From: Bacteroidota bacterium
GTDB lineage: Bacteria; Bacteroidota; Bacteroidia; Chitinophagales; Chitinophagaceae
Reading direction: 5' to 3'
DNA length: 8,512 bases
Assembly: GCA_021824855.1 (NCBI GenBank)
Contig: JAKAJX010000236.1
Coordinates: forward strand, 1-8,512
The translations under genes were made by a program, and so were the position numbers. Below, in pieces: positions 6,737-8,512 of this stretch (its first letter is position 1; each line of letters opens with the position of its first letter). The notes below the pieces were generated by a model, which saw nothing but the letters and a program-made list of their open reading frames with translations, made no database searches and was not told where the DNA came from.

Positions 6737-6884
6737 TTTCCACTATGATTGTCTTTTATGCAGTATTTTTTCAATTGCCCATAACTATAGAATTGCTGTA
6801 TAAAAGCATAATGTACCAATGGCAATGCCACGAAAAACAACAATTGGCTACCTACAAATTCTTTACAAATAAACTATTCACTAA
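6737..6884. other. Gap between permease and restriction-modification genes
   Basis: This 148-base stretch lies upstream of the restriction-modification gene and downstream of the permease, both on the minus strand, so it should hold the promoter of the former and perhaps the end signal of the latter. I see no TAnnTTTG element on the minus strand. An 11-base perfect palindrome, TGGCA-A-TGCCA at 6820-6830, is the only clear symmetry and might bind a dimeric protein. No C-protein-like controller gene is encoded. A 72-codon plus-strand reading frame crossing into the permease gene has no family features and is probably not a gene. Confidence 0.3.
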
Positions 6885-8222
6885 TCAACTTTTTCTAATA
6901 GCCCATTTCCACATTTCTTTCCAAGTTATTTTTTTACCATACATTAAAATACCTGTACGATAAATTTTTGCGGCAAGCCAAGTGGTACCCATAAAGCCGC
7001 CAATTAATAATATCATACTTAAAAGTAATTCCCATAAGCTTACACCATCCGGTATTCCATGTGCAATACGTGCCATCATTACAATGGGCGAAGTAAGTGG
7101 AAATAAACTTCCAAAAATTGCCAATCCACTATTGGGCTCATTCACGGCTTTTGTCATAATTACAATTGCAAAAATGATGGGCATGGTAATAGGCAATAAT
7201 AAACTTTGTGCATCTTGCGGATCTTCATTCACTGCACTGCCAACGGCCGCAAATAAAGAAGAATATAATAAGTAACCACCCAAAAAATAAAATATAAAAC
7301 ATCCAATAATAAGCGTAAAATTAATTTGGTTAAGACCACTGATAATTTCATTCATGCCACCGGAGTTTTTTATAGCTTGTGCAGCTTGCATACCGGCAGG
7401 TTGTATGGGCATGGATTGCCCCTGCATTTGATGTAACAGATCGGGAAATAATACCGGCAATAATAATTGTAACCCAAAAACCAAAACAATCCAGATAATA
7501 AATTGTACCAATCCTACTGCACCAATACCGGTAATTTTTCCCATCATTAACTGAAAAGGTTTTACACTGCTTACAATTACTTCTGCAATACGACTTACTT
7601 TTTCTTCCATTACGCCACGCATAACCATTGTGCCATATATAAACAGTATAATATAAATTAAAAATCCGGAAATATACCCAACGGCATAACTAATACCGGC
7701 TTTATTATCATCATCGGCTTTGCCGCTAATAGTAGCAAATTTTATTCTATTGTTACTATTTTGAATACTATCTAATTGTGCTTTAGAAATATTGAGTGAT
7801 AGTAATCGTTTCTCTTCTAAAATATCATTAAAGCTTTTTTGAATTTTTTCACGAGTAATAATACCAATTGTTTTATTAGATTTTAGCTGAAGTGAATCGT
7901 TGCCTCTAAAATTATATGCAGCCGGAATATAAATATATCCATCATACTTTTTTTGTTCTATTGCAGCATTTAAAGATTCGGGAGTTTCGTTTTTAACCAA
8001 TTCAAAATAAATATCGCTTTTACTTTCAATTTTACCATTTAATATATTGGCTTCATCTGCAACAGCTATATGCAAATTATCGCTCGTTTTTACCGAGAAG
8101 TAAATAATTAATGCATAGAAACCAAAAATAAATAATGGCAATAAAATGGTAGTTAACAAGAAAGTTTTTTTCTGTACACGTGTAAGAAATTCTCTTTGTG
8201 CTACTAATAATATTTTGTTCAT
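6885..8222 (-). CDS. ABC-2/NatB-type transporter permease
   Basis: A 445-residue inner-membrane permease of the ABC-2 family in the NatB group (sodium or drug efflux in the founding members; the cargo here is unknown). It has a first membrane helix at about 22-44 after a basic N-terminus, and a long extracytoplasmic domain (about 45-175). Further hydrophobic helices lie at about 177-200, 231-257, 302-330, 341-360, 366-386 and 397-420. The segment after the second helix, MRGVMEEKVSRIAEVIVSS (201-219), is the cytoplasmic coupling region typical of NatB-like proteins, and FPLTSPIVMMARI (374-386) is another conserved stretch. A Met- and Gln-rich loop (about 264-290) sits between helices 3 and 4. 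The C-terminus is basic. The start lies 24 bases after the stop of the ATPase gene, implying one operon and one transporter. All 14 Asp codons are GAT, so this is host-style. Confidence 0.9.
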   Translation of the reverse strand: MNKILLVAQREFLTRVQKKTFLLTTILLPLFIFGFYALIIYFSVKTSDNLHIAVADEANILNGKIESKSDIYFELVKNETPESLNAAIEQKKYDGYIYIPAAYNFRGNDSLQLKSNKTIGIITREKIQKSFNDILEEKRLLSLNISKAQLDSIQNSNNRIKFATISGKADDDNKAGISYAVGYISGFLIYIILFIYGTMVMRGVMEEKVSRIAEVIVSSVKPFQLMMGKITGIGAVGLVQFIIWIVLVFGLQLLLPVLFPDLLHQMQGQSMPIQPAGMQAAQAIKNSGGMNEIISGLNQINFTLIIGCFIFYFLGGYLLYSSLFAAVGSAVNEDPQDAQSLLLPITMPIIFAIVIMTKAVNEPNSGLAIFGSLFPLTSPIVMMARIAHGIPDGVSLWELLLSMILLIGGFMGTTWLAAKIYRTGILMYGKKITWKEMWKWAIRKS

Positions 8223-8246
8223 ATAAACAGTTGTTATATTGTTTTA

Positions 8247-8512
8247 TTACACAGTTTGAAATGCTCTTGATACGGATTTAGTTCCTTCTACCAATTGTAT
8301 AAAGATGTCGTTTAAACTTGGTAGCATTTCGCTAAAAGATTCTATAATTATATTTTGTTGTAAGAAAAATTGCAATAAATCGTTACTGGTATACCCATTG
8401 TGTATTTTAACGGTTAAGCTATTATGTTGTTGTGCAATTACCTCAAATGCATTGCTGCTAATGGTTGTAGGCGATGAACCTAATTTAATGGAAAACTTAA
8501 TAAGTTTTCCAT
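8247..8512 (-). CDS. ABC transporter ATP-binding subunit, C-terminal 87 residues only
   Basis: I translated the minus strand from the window edge to the TAA at 8249-8247 and obtained 87 residues beginning GKLIKFSIKLGSSP. It ends with SEMLPSLNDIFIQLVEG and then SRAFQTV. The PSLNDIFIQLV ending is typical of the C-terminal extension (DUF4162-like) of NatA-type ATPases. The Walker A, signature and Walker B motifs lie outside the window, so the ATPase call rests on this tail and on the permease 24 bases downstream. It should energise that permease from the cytoplasmic side. The 5' part of the gene and its promoter are not visible. Confidence 0.75.
   Translation of the reverse strand, partial: GKLIKFSIKLGSSPTTISSNAFEVIAQQHNSLTVKIHNGYTSNDLLQFFLQQNIIIESFSEMLPSLNDIFIQLVEGTKSVSRAFQTV

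Larger units (their letters stand above)
3426..6884. other. Putative acquired accessory block (lipoprotein plus restriction-modification gene)
   Basis: This stretch separates host-style genes on both sides. Evidence for foreign origin is codon use. In the three flanking complete genes I counted Asp as 33 GAT to 3 GAC. The lipoprotein-like gene is 6 to 6, and the first 180 residues of the restriction-modification gene are 1 GAT to 12 GAC. The content, a defence enzyme plus an orphan gene, also fits an accessory insertion. I found no integrase, transposase, tRNA target or convincing flanking direct repeats, so the means of arrival and the exact borders are unknown; the limits given are simply the neighbouring gene ends. 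Confidence 0.5.

Noticed and set aside
3593..6826. Similar 15-base sequences TGTACTATGGCCAAT (3593-3607) and TGTACCAATGGCAAT (6812-6826) flanking the accessory genes, considered as insertion-site direct repeats
   Set aside because: They align only with small gaps, and matches of this quality are expected by chance between two AT-rich gaps of this size.
6745..6963. 72-codon plus-strand frame partly in the gap upstream of the restriction-modification gene, considered as a controller or small toxin
   Set aside because: It has no helix-turn-helix pattern, low-complexity content at its middle, and runs antisense into the end of the permease gene.
6982..7275. Plus-strand open frame of 97 codons inside the permease region
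   Set aside because: It is antisense to well-formed membrane helices of the ABC-2 permease and is explained as a shadow of that gene.

Overview
The window looks like a chromosomal piece of a low-GC Bacteroidota bacterium, possibly in or near the Chitinophagaceae. The reasons are the AT-rich codon use, the lack of Shine-Dalgarno sequences before the genes, a TAnnTTTG-type -7 element in front of glyA, and a NatA/NatB-like ABC pair of the kind common in that phylum. The lineage is inferred from sequence style and protein flavour, not from a marker gene.

Left part (1-3425), housekeeping-type genes. On the minus strand is glyA (serine hydroxymethyltransferase), nearly complete but cut at the window edge. 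A 201-base divergent gap separates it from a plus-strand sugar-phosphate nucleotidyltransferase with a C-terminal beta-helix (1404-2396). After an 87-base gap comes a FabK/nitronate monooxygenase-type flavoprotein (2484-3425). Both plus-strand genes and the right-hand permease share one codon style, in which Asp is almost always GAT.

Middle part (about 3426-6884), accessory block. It holds a small unrecognised lipoprotein-like gene (3621-4232, plus) converging on an 819-residue restriction-modification protein (4277-6736, minus). The large protein has a D...ExK...Q pattern of a PD-(D/E)XK nuclease near its N-terminus. An N6-adenine methyltransferase core follows (KGSFFTP, DCAAGTGNL, NPPY), and then a long C-terminal region likely to read the DNA target. 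This looks like a single-chain type IIG enzyme that cuts and methylates. Both genes use the Asp codon GAC far more than their neighbours, and the bias is strongest in the N-terminal part of the enzyme. The block therefore looks acquired, and the enzyme gene itself looks mosaic.

Right part (6885-8512). On the minus strand, the C-terminal end of an ABC transporter ATPase is followed after 24 bases by its ABC-2/NatB-type permease, most likely one operon. The ATPase runs off the window.

No tRNA, rRNA, CRISPR array, transposase or integrase is visible. The most notable item is the candidate one-gene restriction-modification system with its orphan lipoprotein neighbour. It belongs to a known broad class, but its exact family and target sequence cannot be read here.
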